Origin: Weimeria sp002480925
Lineage (GTDB): Bacteria > Bacillota > Clostridia > Lachnospirales > Lachnospiraceae
Direction: 5' to 3'
DNA: 17,537 nt
NCBI RefSeq assembly: GCF_052064335.1
Contig: NZ_JBQHVU010000028.1
Span: 1-17,537, forward strand
The number at the start of each line of letters is the position of its first letter. The stretch's first letter is position 1. The notes under the pieces were generated by a model that saw only the letters and a program-made list of their open reading frames with translations, did no database searches and had not been told where the DNA came from. A program made the translations under genes and the position numbers. Positions 6,764 through 13,625 of the stretch are shown here, piece by piece.

Positions 6764-7702
6764 ATGATCGGAAAGAGTCAGACATATATAATGAAAAGTA
6801 AAAATATATTTCAAGAAGTAATACACACTCTGATTCTGCTGCTGGCCGCATTTGTCTGGGGCATGGCATTTCCATTTCAGAGCATCGGAACGAGATACTT
6901 AAGCGGCTGGTCATTCCTTGCGATAAGGAGCTGGCTGTCGGTCATTGTGATGCTTCCTGCAGTTCTTATAATTGAGCGTGGAAAAGGACATACAAAAGAG
7001 AGTAGAAAAACTGATATTACTGCAGGTGTATGCGGTGGAATCTTTCTGTGTCTGGCAAGCGGCCTGCAGCAGATCGGAATTGCGTATACGACTGCTGCAA
7101 AGAGTGGATTCATCACAGCATTATATGTGATATTCGTACCGATCTTTTCACTTATCATGTTCAGGAAAAAGCAGCCATGGAAGCTCTGGATCAGTGTTGT
7201 GCTCTGTGTGACTGGACTGTATTTTCTCTGTATGAAGGATGGATTTGCAGGCCTGTCAGAAGGAGATATACTGACATTCATCTGCGCAATGCTTTTTGCA
7301 GGGCAGATACTTACTGTGTCTCATTTTGTAAAAAGAGTTGGTGCTGTGAAGCTTACATTCGTGCAGTTTGTAGTAGAAGCGATCATGGCGACCGTGCTCA
7401 TGCTGATATTTGAGCAGCCGACATTGACAGGCATATACAGGGCGATGCCAGCTCTATTGTATGCTGGGATCATGTCTAGTGCTGTCGGATATTCGCTTCA
7501 GGCTATAGGCCAGAAGGGACTGAATCCAGCTGTCGCATCACTTGCGATGTGCATGGAAAGTGTATTTTCAGTAATCGGCGGGATTTTTATCCTGCATGAG
7601 ATTCCATCAGCCAGAGAAGCATTCGGATGCGTGCTGATGTTTGCGGCAATAGTCCTGGCAGAACTGCCAATGCCGGTACGTAAAAAAGGAGAAAATAAAT
7701 AA
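6764..7702 (+). CDS. EamA/DMT family transporter, ten membrane spans
   Basis: The 312-aa protein shows the two-repeat, ten-span layout of the drug/metabolite transporter superfamily. The first EamA repeat opens with LLAAFVWGMAFPFQSIG and contains GLQQIGIAYTTAAKSGFITALYV in two parts; the second repeat starts near GDILTFICAMLFAGQI and ends with LHEIPSAREAFGCVLMFAAI. The substrate cannot be told from sequence; relatives export amino acids, metabolites or drugs. Start chosen at ATG 6764 because AAGGA (6752-6756) lies 7 nt before; a TTG at 6749 is in frame but lies upstream of that site. It follows the glycosyltransferase gene by 31 nt without a terminator, so they likely form one operon. Confidence 0.9.
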   Translation: MIGKSQTYIMKSKNIFQEVIHTLILLLAAFVWGMAFPFQSIGTRYLSGWSFLAIRSWLSVIVMLPAVLIIERGKGHTKESRKTDITAGVCGGIFLCLASGLQQIGIAYTTAAKSGFITALYVIFVPIFSLIMFRKKQPWKLWISVVLCVTGLYFLCMKDGFAGLSEGDILTFICAMLFAGQILTVSHFVKRVGAVKLTFVQFVVEAIMATVLMLIFEQPTLTGIYRAMPALLYAGIMSSAVGYSLQAIGQKGLNPAVASLAMCMESVFSVIGGIFILHEIPSAREAFGCVLMFAAIVLAELPMPVRKKGENK

Positions 7703-7704
7703 AT

Positions 7705-8007
7705 GATTATACCTTCCATGTATTCCTGGAGCATGCATTTAATCTCGTGATTGGAATTGAGTTTATCAGGATGCTTATCAGACATACACTAAGCAGTGCT
7801 CTTGATGTTCTGCTGTTCTCCATATTGAGGCACATGGTGCTAGATGGCGGAAACGGTGTTGAGCTGATTCTCGGAGTAGCTGCTATAGCAGGTATTTTTG
7901 CCATAAGAAAATGGCTCTATGTCAAGTCATTTGACACGAGCCATGGTGGATATAAATGGATTCATACTGAGGGTGAAGAGACTTCAGATAAATCTGTCGG
8001 TTCTTGA
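7705..8007 (+). pseudogene. PsiE-like membrane protein, 5'-truncated
   Basis: The frame reads from base 7705 as DYTFHVFLEHAFNLVIGIEF and on through RMLIRHTLSSALDVLLFSIL, AAIAGIFAIRKWLY. This resembles the second to fourth membrane spans of the phosphate-starvation-inducible PsiE family. Family proteins run about 130 aa with four spans; the first span and the start codon are missing, because an in-frame stop (7696-7698) lies inside the end of the transporter gene. A fallback GTG at 7747 would give 86 aa. A 15-codon ORF from ATG 7703, one base after the transporter stop, ends at TGA 7748-7750 overlapping that GTG, so coupled translation is conceivable. The 3' end overlaps the convergent PrsW-type gene by 24 bp. 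Most likely a remnant. Confidence 0.55.
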
Positions 8008-8709
8008 TTCATGCTTCACGAGCCTGAATACGATGATGTAGAGGACTACTATTATTGCAACGAAGATGAGTGTTGACTTGCCACTCTGGATCATCGCACA
8101 GGTATCATAGGTTCCGTGGAGGAATACTGCGAGAATGTATCCAAATATCAGCTCAAAGGCTGCTTTTCCTTTTCTTCCTTCATTGGCTGCGAGCCTGGCA
8201 CGTCCGTAGAAGCATCCAAAGAGCACCGAGAATCCGAGGTGTCCTGGAATGGATGTGAATGCTCTTGTAAGGGCTGTTCCCATACCGTATCTGAATACAT
8301 AGCCTACATTTTCAAATGCTGCAAATCCGAGTGAAGTGAAGGCCGCATACACAATTCCATCGAAACGGCAGTTAAAATTCGGGTTGTTCCATGTAGCCTT
8401 ACCCATCAGGAGATACTTCATTCCTTCTTCGACTACGGCTACAACCAGATATGCACTAAGCATCACACCGATAACTGAATCCTGCCTGATAGGAGACAGA
8501 TCAAGCACTTCGTCACCTATCATCTCAAGTACTATAGCGAAGAGCGCTGCAAGCACTCCCATTCCAACGCAGCGCCATAATAGCCAGCCTGGTTCTTTCT
8601 CAATCGTATCCTGATTGTATATGTAGCCCATCAGATAGATAGCAGGACCGAGAGCTGCGATCAGATAGACCCATAGGATGATATCAAATCCCGGTAAAAT
8701 AAAAAACAT
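7984..8709 (-). CDS. PrsW family intramembrane metalloprotease
   Basis: A 241-aa polytopic membrane protein with the conserved PrsW residues: E94-E95 in VVEEGMKYLLM, F116-D117 and E133-N134 in the FDGIVYAAF...GFAAFENVGY block, H157 in IPGHLGF and H208 in FLHGTYD. B. subtilis PrsW starts cleavage of the anti-sigma factor RsiW, and the clostridial member acts on RsiT; no sigma/anti-sigma pair is present here, so the substrate is unknown. ATG 8709 is preceded on the minus strand by AAAGGAAAG about 4 nt away. A perfect TATAAT promoter lies upstream, shared with the divergent metallopeptidase gene. The C-terminus overlaps the PsiE-like remnant tail to tail. Confidence 0.9.
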   Translation of the reverse strand: MFFILPGFDIILWVYLIAALGPAIYLMGYIYNQDTIEKEPGWLLWRCVGMGVLAALFAIVLEMIGDEVLDLSPIRQDSVIGVMLSAYLVVAVVEEGMKYLLMGKATWNNPNFNCRFDGIVYAAFTSLGFAAFENVGYVFRYGMGTALTRAFTSIPGHLGFSVLFGCFYGRARLAANEGRKGKAAFELIFGYILAVFLHGTYDTCAMIQSGKSTLIFVAIIVVLYIIVFRLVKHESRTDRFI

Positions 8710-8721
8710 ATGACTTTCCTT

Positions 8722-8749
8722 TTGTGAAAATTGTAATATTTGTTATTAT
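8722..8749 (+). promoter_or_regulatory. Candidate promoter of the YgjP-type metallopeptidase gene
   Basis: TTGTGA (8722-8727) and TATTAT (8744-8749) are spaced 16 bp. The -10 overlaps that of the divergent prsW-type promoter, so the two genes probably compete for one AT-rich core. Confidence 0.4.
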
Positions 8750-8773
8750 ATAAAATCCACAGGAGAATTGCAA
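8745..8773 (-). promoter_or_regulatory. Promoter of the PrsW-type gene
   Basis: On the minus strand TTGCAA (8773-8768) is followed after 17 bp by a perfect TATAAT (8750-8745). Transcription would start near 8738, about 29 nt before ATG 8709, leaving room for the AAAGGAAAG site. Confidence 0.55.
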
Positions 8774-9444
8774 TGTATATTGAAATAGATGATCAGAAGA
8801 TCGATTATTCCCTGATCCGCCGTCGCGGTATGAAGTCGATCAGGATGAAGATAAATGAAGACGGAATGCTCGTCGCATCGGCCCCGTATGGTGTATCAAA
8901 GGCATATATAGAGGAGCTTATAAGAAAAAATGCAGCTATCCTTAGTCAGGGAAAAAAGCAGTCGGACGAAGCACACAAGAGATGGGAAGATTTCGTTCAT
9001 GAAAAAATGAAAGACGTCCCTGACTGGACTATAAAGCAGTATGGGGATGATATTGTTGCCGGGAAACAGTTCGAAGCCGGCAGCATTTACAATGGACTTC
9101 CAATAGTGACTACGCAGATAGCTTTTCAGAATATATTCTGGGATGCATATAAGAAATTCAATAACGATCATCCAATCTTCGTGACAGGTGTCACAATCCG
9201 TAAAATGAAGAGCCGCTGGGGATCATGCAGACCTACTGCAGGTAAGATGACATTTAATGTGCTACTACTATATGTACCAGAAGAGTGCACCAGATACGTG
9301 ATCTATCATGAACTCTGTCATTATCTGGAGCTCAATCATTCTGCCAGGTTCTGGGCTCATGTGGCTGAATACGTGCCAGACTACAAGAGAATAGAAAAAG
9401 AGATGAATAAGTACGGGAGAATTCTTATCGATCATAGCTTATAA
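8773..9444 (+). CDS. YgjP-like M48/DUF45 metallopeptidase
   Basis: A 223-aa soluble protein of the YgjP/DUF45 zinc metallopeptidase family, related to SprT-like proteases. The zinc motif is intact: H179, E180 and H183 in HELCHYLELNH, plus H189, followed by ARFW. The block KSRWGSCRP (146-154) just upstream is the other family signature. The N-terminal SLIRRRGMKSIRMKI strand region is also typical. The family's cellular substrate is not established. ATG 8773 is chosen because AGGAGA (8761-8766) sits 6 nt before it; a TTG at 8740 in the same frame would lie within the promoter. Divergent from the PrsW-type gene; no terminator is seen after it. Confidence 0.9.
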   Translation: MYIEIDDQKIDYSLIRRRGMKSIRMKINEDGMLVASAPYGVSKAYIEELIRKNAAILSQGKKQSDEAHKRWEDFVHEKMKDVPDWTIKQYGDDIVAGKQFEAGSIYNGLPIVTTQIAFQNIFWDAYKKFNNDHPIFVTGVTIRKMKSRWGSCRPTAGKMTFNVLLLYVPEECTRYVIYHELCHYLELNHSARFWAHVAEYVPDYKRIEKEMNKYGRILIDHSL

Positions 9445-9447
9445 CGT

Positions 9448-9476
9448 TTGATTTACCTAACAATATATGATATAGT
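9448..9476 (+). promoter_or_regulatory. Promoter of the secreted-protein gene
   Basis: TTGATT (9448-9453) and TATAGT (9471-9476) are separated by 17 bp. The predicted start near 9483 gives a leader of about 134 nt before ATG 9617. Confidence 0.6.
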
Positions 9477-9483
9477 CTATTCA

Positions 9484-9558
9484 TGCACAGGGGAAAAGCA
9501 AGTTCAGAGCCTGTCTTGACGGAATCCTATCAGGTGCCTTTGGACTTGCCTAAGATAG
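9484..9558 (+). promoter_or_regulatory. Structured 5' leader with alternative helices
   Basis: GCAAGTTC (9498-9505) can pair with GGACTTGC (9542-9549) over 8 bp with one wobble, enclosing GCCTG/CAGGT (9509-9513 with 9531-9535). A competing fold pairs CTATC (9527-9531) with GATAG (9554-9558), or CAGGT (9531-9535) with ACTTG (9544-9548). Such exclusive helices suggest a regulatory RNA, but there is no terminator stem. GCACAGGGG (9485-9493) recalls the opening of c-di-GMP-I riboswitches, yet the rest does not match that class. Confidence 0.35.
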
Positions 9559-9616
9559 ATTCATATGTTAAAATTTTATTAACTTAAAAATCGATACATT
9601 CGAAAAGGAGGATTCA

Positions 9617-10606
9617 ATGAAAACAGGGAAAATCATAAAAAGAGCGCTGGCTGTTGCGCTGGCGGTGGTTCTTATACTGCCGGTGACCGGAGGTACTGAC
9701 GCTCAGGCAAAGTCAGTGATCACCATTTCGACTAACAGAGTTCAGTTGACAAAGGCAGGGGAAACAGCCACTGTCACGATCAACGGGCTGACTGCTAAGC
9801 AGAAGAAAAAAGTACATCTGGATTCTTCGTATATCAGTGCATACAGGGATGACAAAAATTGTGTAAAGCTGACTCAAAAGGGCAATAAATTCACACTGAA
9901 AGCTCTTGAAGATGGTCAGGGCAGTTTTACAGCAGCTATAGGAAAGAAATCATTTACAGTGAATTTCGATGTAACGATTACTGATGATAAGAATTATATC
10001 TCTCTGCACAACTATGCTTGTGACAATTTCAACGAGGATGATACTCCGGCAGTCATTGCCATTGATACTGCCTCCGGTACTGCCGTATATGCATATCCGT
10101 ACAACACAAGCGTCTATCTGATCTATGTCAGGCAGACGACAGATGATATCACAGTCGTGGCCAATCCTGTAGTCAAAGACAAACCTTCTGTTGGTATCGG
10201 CGTGCTGTATGCAAATGGTATTGCAGGTCTGGCATTGAAGTCTGCGATGGCTGATTATAAAGGTAATACATCAGACGCAGAAAAGCTGATGGGTGATCTG
10301 AAAAAGCAGTTAGGAATTGGTGATGATACCTATAGTGGACTAGCAGATATCGACGCATCAACAATCCGGGCTTCAGGTATTATGAATAATATGAATCTGT
10401 CGGTTGCAACCACAGTCGATTTTGATTCGTCAAGCTATGTAAAGGGACAGCAGCTCAAAGGATTCATGGGATTCTTCTCTGATATTGATAACACTTCCAG
10501 TGCTTCATTATCTGCATATGTAGAGCCGGCATTAGAGGCTGAGGATGCTGCACTCAGTTCAAAGCTTGGTATAGGTCTCAAGGATTTAGGATATAGTGGA
10601 TTCTGA
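9617..10606 (+). CDS. Secreted protein of unknown function with Ig-like N-terminal domain
   Basis: A 329-aa exported protein. The signal peptide has basic residues KTGKIIKR, a hydrophobic core ALAVALAVVLILPV and a likely cleavage after AQA (residue 31). Residues about 33-118 form short beta-strands rich in Thr and Val (VITISTNRVQLTKAGETATV...FTVNFDVTIT), like bacterial Ig-like (Big) domains of surface proteins. Residues 120-329 contain a hydrophobic Gly/Ala stretch (VGIGVLYANGIAGLALKSAM) and an acidic Ser-rich end; I do not recognise this part. There is no LPXTG motif or C-terminal anchor, so it is probably released or wall-associated. A very strong AAGGAGG (9605-9611) lies 5 nt before ATG 9617. 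The long structured leader suggests post-transcriptional control. Confidence 0.75.
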   Translation: MKTGKIIKRALAVALAVVLILPVTGGTDAQAKSVITISTNRVQLTKAGETATVTINGLTAKQKKKVHLDSSYISAYRDDKNCVKLTQKGNKFTLKALEDGQGSFTAAIGKKSFTVNFDVTITDDKNYISLHNYACDNFNEDDTPAVIAIDTASGTAVYAYPYNTSVYLIYVRQTTDDITVVANPVVKDKPSVGIGVLYANGIAGLALKSAMADYKGNTSDAEKLMGDLKKQLGIGDDTYSGLADIDASTIRASGIMNNMNLSVATTVDFDSSSYVKGQQLKGFMGFFSDIDNTSSASLSAYVEPALEAEDAALSSKLGIGLKDLGYSGF

Positions 10607-10718
10607 GTGCACCGGTTAGTTGTGTTTATGGATTTTTTTTAAGTTATAAAAGTATCTGAGGGTCATGTATTCACAGGATTTGGATGAAAGGGTATCATGC
10701 ATTGATGTATTTGCGTAC

Positions 10719-10747
10719 TTGTTAATTGAAATCATACATGGTACATT
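10719..10747 (+). promoter_or_regulatory. Candidate promoter of the DUF488-flavin reductase-plsY cluster
   Basis: TTGTTA (10719-10724) and TACATT (10742-10747) are spaced 17 bp, each four of six. It is the best match in the 10607-10815 gap, which otherwise holds a run of eight T (near 10633-10640) without a clear hairpin. Confidence 0.3.
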
Positions 10748-10815
10748 ATTTGTATCATAGAGATGCAAAAGTGTCAAAACGAATTCAACTGGCCAACAAT
10801 ATGGAGGAACGTGCT

Positions 10816-11124
10816 ATGGAGGCAGATGCAAATGCCTGGGAGAAGGATTTCGCGCCGTCTTCCGAACTCTGCAAATGGTACGGGCACGATCCAGAGCGAT
10901 ATGAGGAGTTTCGCGAGCGCTATCTCGCAGAACTCGATGCCAACCCTAAAGCGACGGAGTTCGCCGGGAAAATGGCAGCATCCGATGGGACGGTGACTCT
11001 GCTTTTTGGCGCAAGGGATGCTGAACACAGTAATGCGGCAGTGCTTAAGGAATGGCTTACAAGGGTCTTTTCGCATTATTTTTCTGGCAAGTGTGATATA
11101 ATGCTTGCAGGATTGAAAAGATGA
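10816..11124 (+). pseudogene. DUF488 family protein, N-terminally truncated
   Basis: The product carries the C-terminal half of DUF488: WEKDFAPSSELCKWYGHDPERYEEF, given here in two overlapping halves as WEKDFAPSSELCKW and CKWYGHDPERYEEF, then GTVTLLFGARDAEHSNAAVLKEWL. Intact members have about 115-125 aa and start with a strand and the DRLWPRG motif, which are absent. Upstream codons in the same frame (from 10726) look unrelated. ATG 10816 is a reasonable start because GGAGG (10803-10807) lies 8 nt before, giving 102 aa, so a shortened protein may be made. The function of DUF488 is not established. It is 36 nt upstream of the flavin reductase gene and probably in the same transcript. Confidence 0.6.
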
Positions 11125-11160
11125 CTATTGGACACTTGTTTTTCAAAGGAGGCTGAAAAC

Positions 11161-11730
11161 ATGAAGAAGAGTTTTGGAGCTAAACCATTTGTTTATCCGC
11201 AGCCGGTGCTGATAGTGGCATCTTATGGTGATGATGGATCTGTTGACGCTATGAATGTGGCGTATGGCGGTGTGGTTAATTCCAACAGGCTTCAGATCAA
11301 TATCGGCGTCAGACACAAGACGTCCGATAACATCAAGGCGAAAAAGGCTTTTACAGTATCCATAGCCGATGTAAAGCATGTGGAAGCTGCTGATTATCTC
11401 GGAATTGTTTCCGGGCATAACGAGCCGGACAAGATTAAGAAAGCTGGCCTTCACGTCGTAAATAGCGAATATGTGGATGCTCCGGTAATTGAGGAGTTTC
11501 CGATCACTCTCGAGTGCAGGGTCGAGGAGATAAATCAGTATGACAAGACCCTCCGAATTGTGGCTGAGATCGTTAATGTTCTCGTAGATGACTCCGTACT
11601 TGGAGAAGGCGATGTGATAGATACTGACAAGCTTGAGGCAATCAGTCTCGCTCCTTCTTCACACAAATACGTAAAGATTGGCGGAGATGTGGCAGACGCT
11701 TTCAGCTGCGGAAAAGTCCTCGACAAGTGA
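11161..11730 (+). CDS. Flavin reductase family protein (FMN-binding split barrel)
   Basis: A 189-aa cytoplasmic flavoprotein-like product. It begins MKKSFGAKPFVYPQPVLIVA, followed by SVDAMNVAYGGVVN and INIGVRHKTSDNIKAKKAFTVSIA, the flavin-binding strands of the flavin reductase / DIM6-NTAB family. Relatives bind FMN and reduce it with NAD(P)H or act as flavin-dependent oxidoreductases. It lacks a rubredoxin domain, unlike the gene at 3191. AAAGGAGG (11145-11152) lies 8 nt before ATG 11161, which decides the start over an upstream in-frame TTG at 11128. It is followed 30 nt later by plsY, suggesting co-transcription, though the functions are not obviously linked. Confidence 0.88.
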   Translation: MKKSFGAKPFVYPQPVLIVASYGDDGSVDAMNVAYGGVVNSNRLQINIGVRHKTSDNIKAKKAFTVSIADVKHVEAADYLGIVSGHNEPDKIKKAGLHVVNSEYVDAPVIEEFPITLECRVEEINQYDKTLRIVAEIVNVLVDDSVLGEGDVIDTDKLEAISLAPSSHKYVKIGGDVADAFSCGKVLDK

Positions 11731-11760
11731 CACGACTGTTACTGGAGGTATAAGAGAGAA

Positions 11761-12390
11761 ATGATATATCCCCGAATAATAAGTATGATGATCGGATATG
11801 CGTGCGGATGCGTACTGACTGCGGAGATAGTTACGCGCAGGCTGACAGGGAAACCGTGCAGTGAGCTCGGGACTACAGGCAATCCCGGAATGGCTAATGT
11901 TATGGCGCATCTTGGGTTTGTGCCGGGGATAATAGTTCTGGCCGGAGATCTGGCAAAAACAGTGATTGCAGTATTGGTCTCCATGCTTATTTTTCACAGC
12001 GAAGGGCACATCATCGTGTACTATGCGGCGCTCGGAACAACGCTCGGGCACAATTATCCTGTCTGGCAGCGCTTTCGCGGCGGGAAAGGCGTGGCCACAT
12101 CGTGTGCAGGGTACTTCCTGTGCATGCCGCTTCAGGGCCTTCTGTCGATGATCGCAGGGATGCTTGTGGTATTTGCGACCCAGTATCTGGGACTCGGGGC
12201 TGCAGTCATCGCTTTATGCTTCATCCCTTTTGCGTTTGTCTGTGAGGGAACGGAGGCCGGGGCAATCGCTGTGATCCTTGCGGTGCTTATGATGCAAAAG
12301 CACTTCCCGGCCGTCCGCGATATTTTTACAGGAAAAGCTGAAAAAGTGGACGTACTCGGCGCCATCAGAGACAAACTGCAGAAGAGATAA
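11761..12390 (+). CDS. plsY: PlsY-type glycerol-3-phosphate acyltransferase
   Basis: A 209-aa integral membrane enzyme with about five to six spans. PlsY transfers an acyl group from acyl-phosphate to glycerol-3-phosphate, the first step of phospholipid synthesis. Motif 1 appears as GTTGNPGMANV (37-47), a variant of the usual GSGNxGATNV; motif 2 is clear in GHNYPVWQRFRGGKGVAT (96-113); motif 3 is less distinct, near CEGTEAGAIA (161-170). The altered motif 1 suggests a divergent PlsY subfamily, perhaps a second copy. The start at ATG 11761 follows GGAGG (11744-11748) at a rather long 12 nt, with AGAGAGAA in between. It lies tail to tail with the dehydrogenase gene, 16 bp apart. Confidence 0.85.
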   Translation: MIYPRIISMMIGYACGCVLTAEIVTRRLTGKPCSELGTTGNPGMANVMAHLGFVPGIIVLAGDLAKTVIAVLVSMLIFHSEGHIIVYYAALGTTLGHNYPVWQRFRGGKGVATSCAGYFLCMPLQGLLSMIAGMLVVFATQYLGLGAAVIALCFIPFAFVCEGTEAGAIAVILAVLMMQKHFPAVRDIFTGKAEKVDVLGAIRDKLQKR

Positions 12391-12406
12391 AAGACAGAGC
12401 AGCAGT

Positions 12407-13357
12407 TTACTGAAGCTCTTTATAGAAAGACTGCAGTACGTGCGCAGAATTCATGAGAGCTTCCTCTTCATCAGGCTGAAGCTTGATCTCCACGATCTCT
12501 TTCGCTCCGGTCTTGTCGATAATAGTAGGGACGGAGAGGAATACGCCGCTGAGGCCGTATGCCCCGTCAACGTTGACAGATACAGGATAGATCTGGTTCT
12601 CGTTGAAAAGGATAGATTTAACTATAGAAGTGGCTGAGGCAGCGATACCGTAGCAGGTGTTGCCCTTGCGGTTAAAAATCTCCCATCCGGCCTGTGAAGT
12701 CATTTTGAGAAGACCTGGCTTTGTGGTATTGCCGGTACGCGGAGCGTTATCGGAGAATACGTCGTCAATCTTCTTGCCGCCTATGGTCGCTGAATTCCAG
12801 ACTACAAACTCACTGTCCCCGTGTTCTCCGCAGACAAAAGCCGAGACGCTCTTCGCATCCAGATCGTACAGCTTCGCCAGTTCACAGCAGAGTCTGGCGC
12901 TGTCCAGATTCGTACCGCTTCCGATGACCTGTCTGTATGGTAGGCCTGAGATCTTCCAGGCATAGTAAGTCATGATATCTACAGGATTCGAAATGACCAG
13001 GATGATTCCGTCAAACCCGCTGTCCATAACGCTTGTCACAATACTTTTCATGATATTCATACCAGGAGCAAGCATTTCGAGACGGCTGTGGGAATCCTTC
13101 GGCATTGGAGCCGATGCAGTGATTATCACAACGTCAGCATCCGAGCAGTCTTTGTAGTCCCCGGCATATATCTTGATGTTACGGTTCATGAAGTAGACTG
13201 AATGTGCCATATCCAGAGCTTCAGCATATGCCTTGTCCTTGTTCACATCTATGAGTACAACTTCTTCACAGAGTCCCTGGTTGATGATGCTGTAAGCAGT
13301 TGTAGCTCCTACGTTTCCAACGCCGATAATGGCGACTTTTGAATCTTTAAAGCTCAT
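12407..13357 (-). CDS. L-lactate/2-hydroxyacid dehydrogenase (LDH/MDH superfamily)
   Basis: A 316-aa NAD-dependent dehydrogenase. The Rossmann motif GVGNVGATTA (12-21) and the NAD-ribose Asp of VLIDV (D37) are present. Catalytic residues are in place: R92 in SRLEML, D152 and R155 in LDSARL, H179 in CGEHGDSE, T234 in KGNTCYG. The mobile substrate loop reads SAPMPKDSHSR (82-92) instead of the usual APQKPGETR, with one extra residue and no clear Gln at the specificity position, so the enzyme may prefer another 2-oxoacid over pyruvate. GGAGG lies 6 nt before ATG 13357. A strong single-gene promoter is found upstream at 13395-13423. Confidence 0.88.
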   Translation of the reverse strand: MSFKDSKVAIIGVGNVGATTAYSIINQGLCEEVVLIDVNKDKAYAEALDMAHSVYFMNRNIKIYAGDYKDCSDADVVIITASAPMPKDSHSRLEMLAPGMNIMKSIVTSVMDSGFDGIILVISNPVDIMTYYAWKISGLPYRQVIGSGTNLDSARLCCELAKLYDLDAKSVSAFVCGEHGDSEFVVWNSATIGGKKIDDVFSDNAPRTGNTTKPGLLKMTSQAGWEIFNRKGNTCYGIAASATSIVKSILFNENQIYPVSVNVDGAYGLSGVFLSVPTIIDKTGAKEIVEIKLQPDEEEALMNSAHVLQSFYKELQ

Positions 13358-13394
13358 AAAAAACCTCCGCTTTAATACAATTTACAGCACGATT

Positions 13395-13423
13395 ATTATA
13401 TATCTGTAAGACCGGTTTGTCGA
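13395..13423 (-). promoter_or_regulatory. Strong promoter of the lactate dehydrogenase-type gene
   Basis: On the minus strand TCGACA (13423-13418) and a perfect TATAAT (13400-13395) are spaced 17 bp. The -35 overlaps a loose TGT...ACA dyad that is not a good Rex site (its spacing is one base off). Confidence 0.75.
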
Positions 13424-13508
13424 TATTTTTCACAGGTTCAAACAGGAAAATCCGTCGGATACTGCGGCTTAGTAAGTTATAATTAAAAATGTACAGAAGG
13501 GGGTGCGG

Positions 13509-13613
13509 ATGATGGGGGAACAAATTAAAACAGGTAAGATCAATTTTTTGTTGACAAAGGCAGAGATATTTGATAATGTATTTGCATCAGATACAAATAC
13601 ATCAGGAAGGTAA
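13509..13613 (+). CDS. Possible 33-34 aa leader ORF upstream of the nitroreductase operon
   Basis: ATG 13509 or 13512 follows GGGGG (about 13499-13503). The peptide starts MGEQIKTGKINFLLTKAEIF and ends at TAA 13611-13613, 12 nt before the nitroreductase start. A TATAAT at 13478-13483 could serve as its -10, with a poor -35. The operon promoter and its dyad lie inside it, so coding by chance is likely. Confidence 0.2.
   Translation: MMGEQIKTGKINFLLTKAEIFDNVFASDTNTSGR
13551..13579 (+). promoter_or_regulatory. Promoter of the nitroreductase-Rrf2-oxidoreductase operon
   Basis: A perfect TTGACA (13551-13556) is followed by TAATGT (13574-13579) at 17 bp, or GATAAT (13572-13577) at 15 bp. The imperfect -10 overlaps the dyad at 13576-13602, the classical position for a repressor site. 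Confidence 0.6.
13576..13602. promoter_or_regulatory. Dyad operator, likely bound by the operon's Rrf2 regulator
   Basis: ATGTATTTG (13576-13584) and CAAATACAT (13594-13602) are perfect inverted arms of 9 bp around a 9-nt centre. The site covers the -10 end and predicted transcription start. An Rrf2 family gene lies second in the operon, so autorepression is the simple reading. Confidence 0.65.
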
Positions 13614-13625
13614 GGAAGAGAATAT

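Noticed and set aside
9485..9560. c-di-GMP-I (GEMM) riboswitch
   Set aside because: Only the opening GCACAGGG matches; the internal P2 hairpin and the GACGCAAAGCC block are absent. Kept only as an unclassified structured leader.
12373..12408. Bidirectional terminator between plsY and the dehydrogenase gene
   Set aside because: AAACTGC/GCAGTTT can pair, but the 22-nt loop and lack of a following T-tract on either strand make it unconvincing.
13410..13435. Rex operator at the lactate dehydrogenase promoter
   Set aside because: The TGT...ACA arms are imperfect and spaced one base longer than the Rex consensus.
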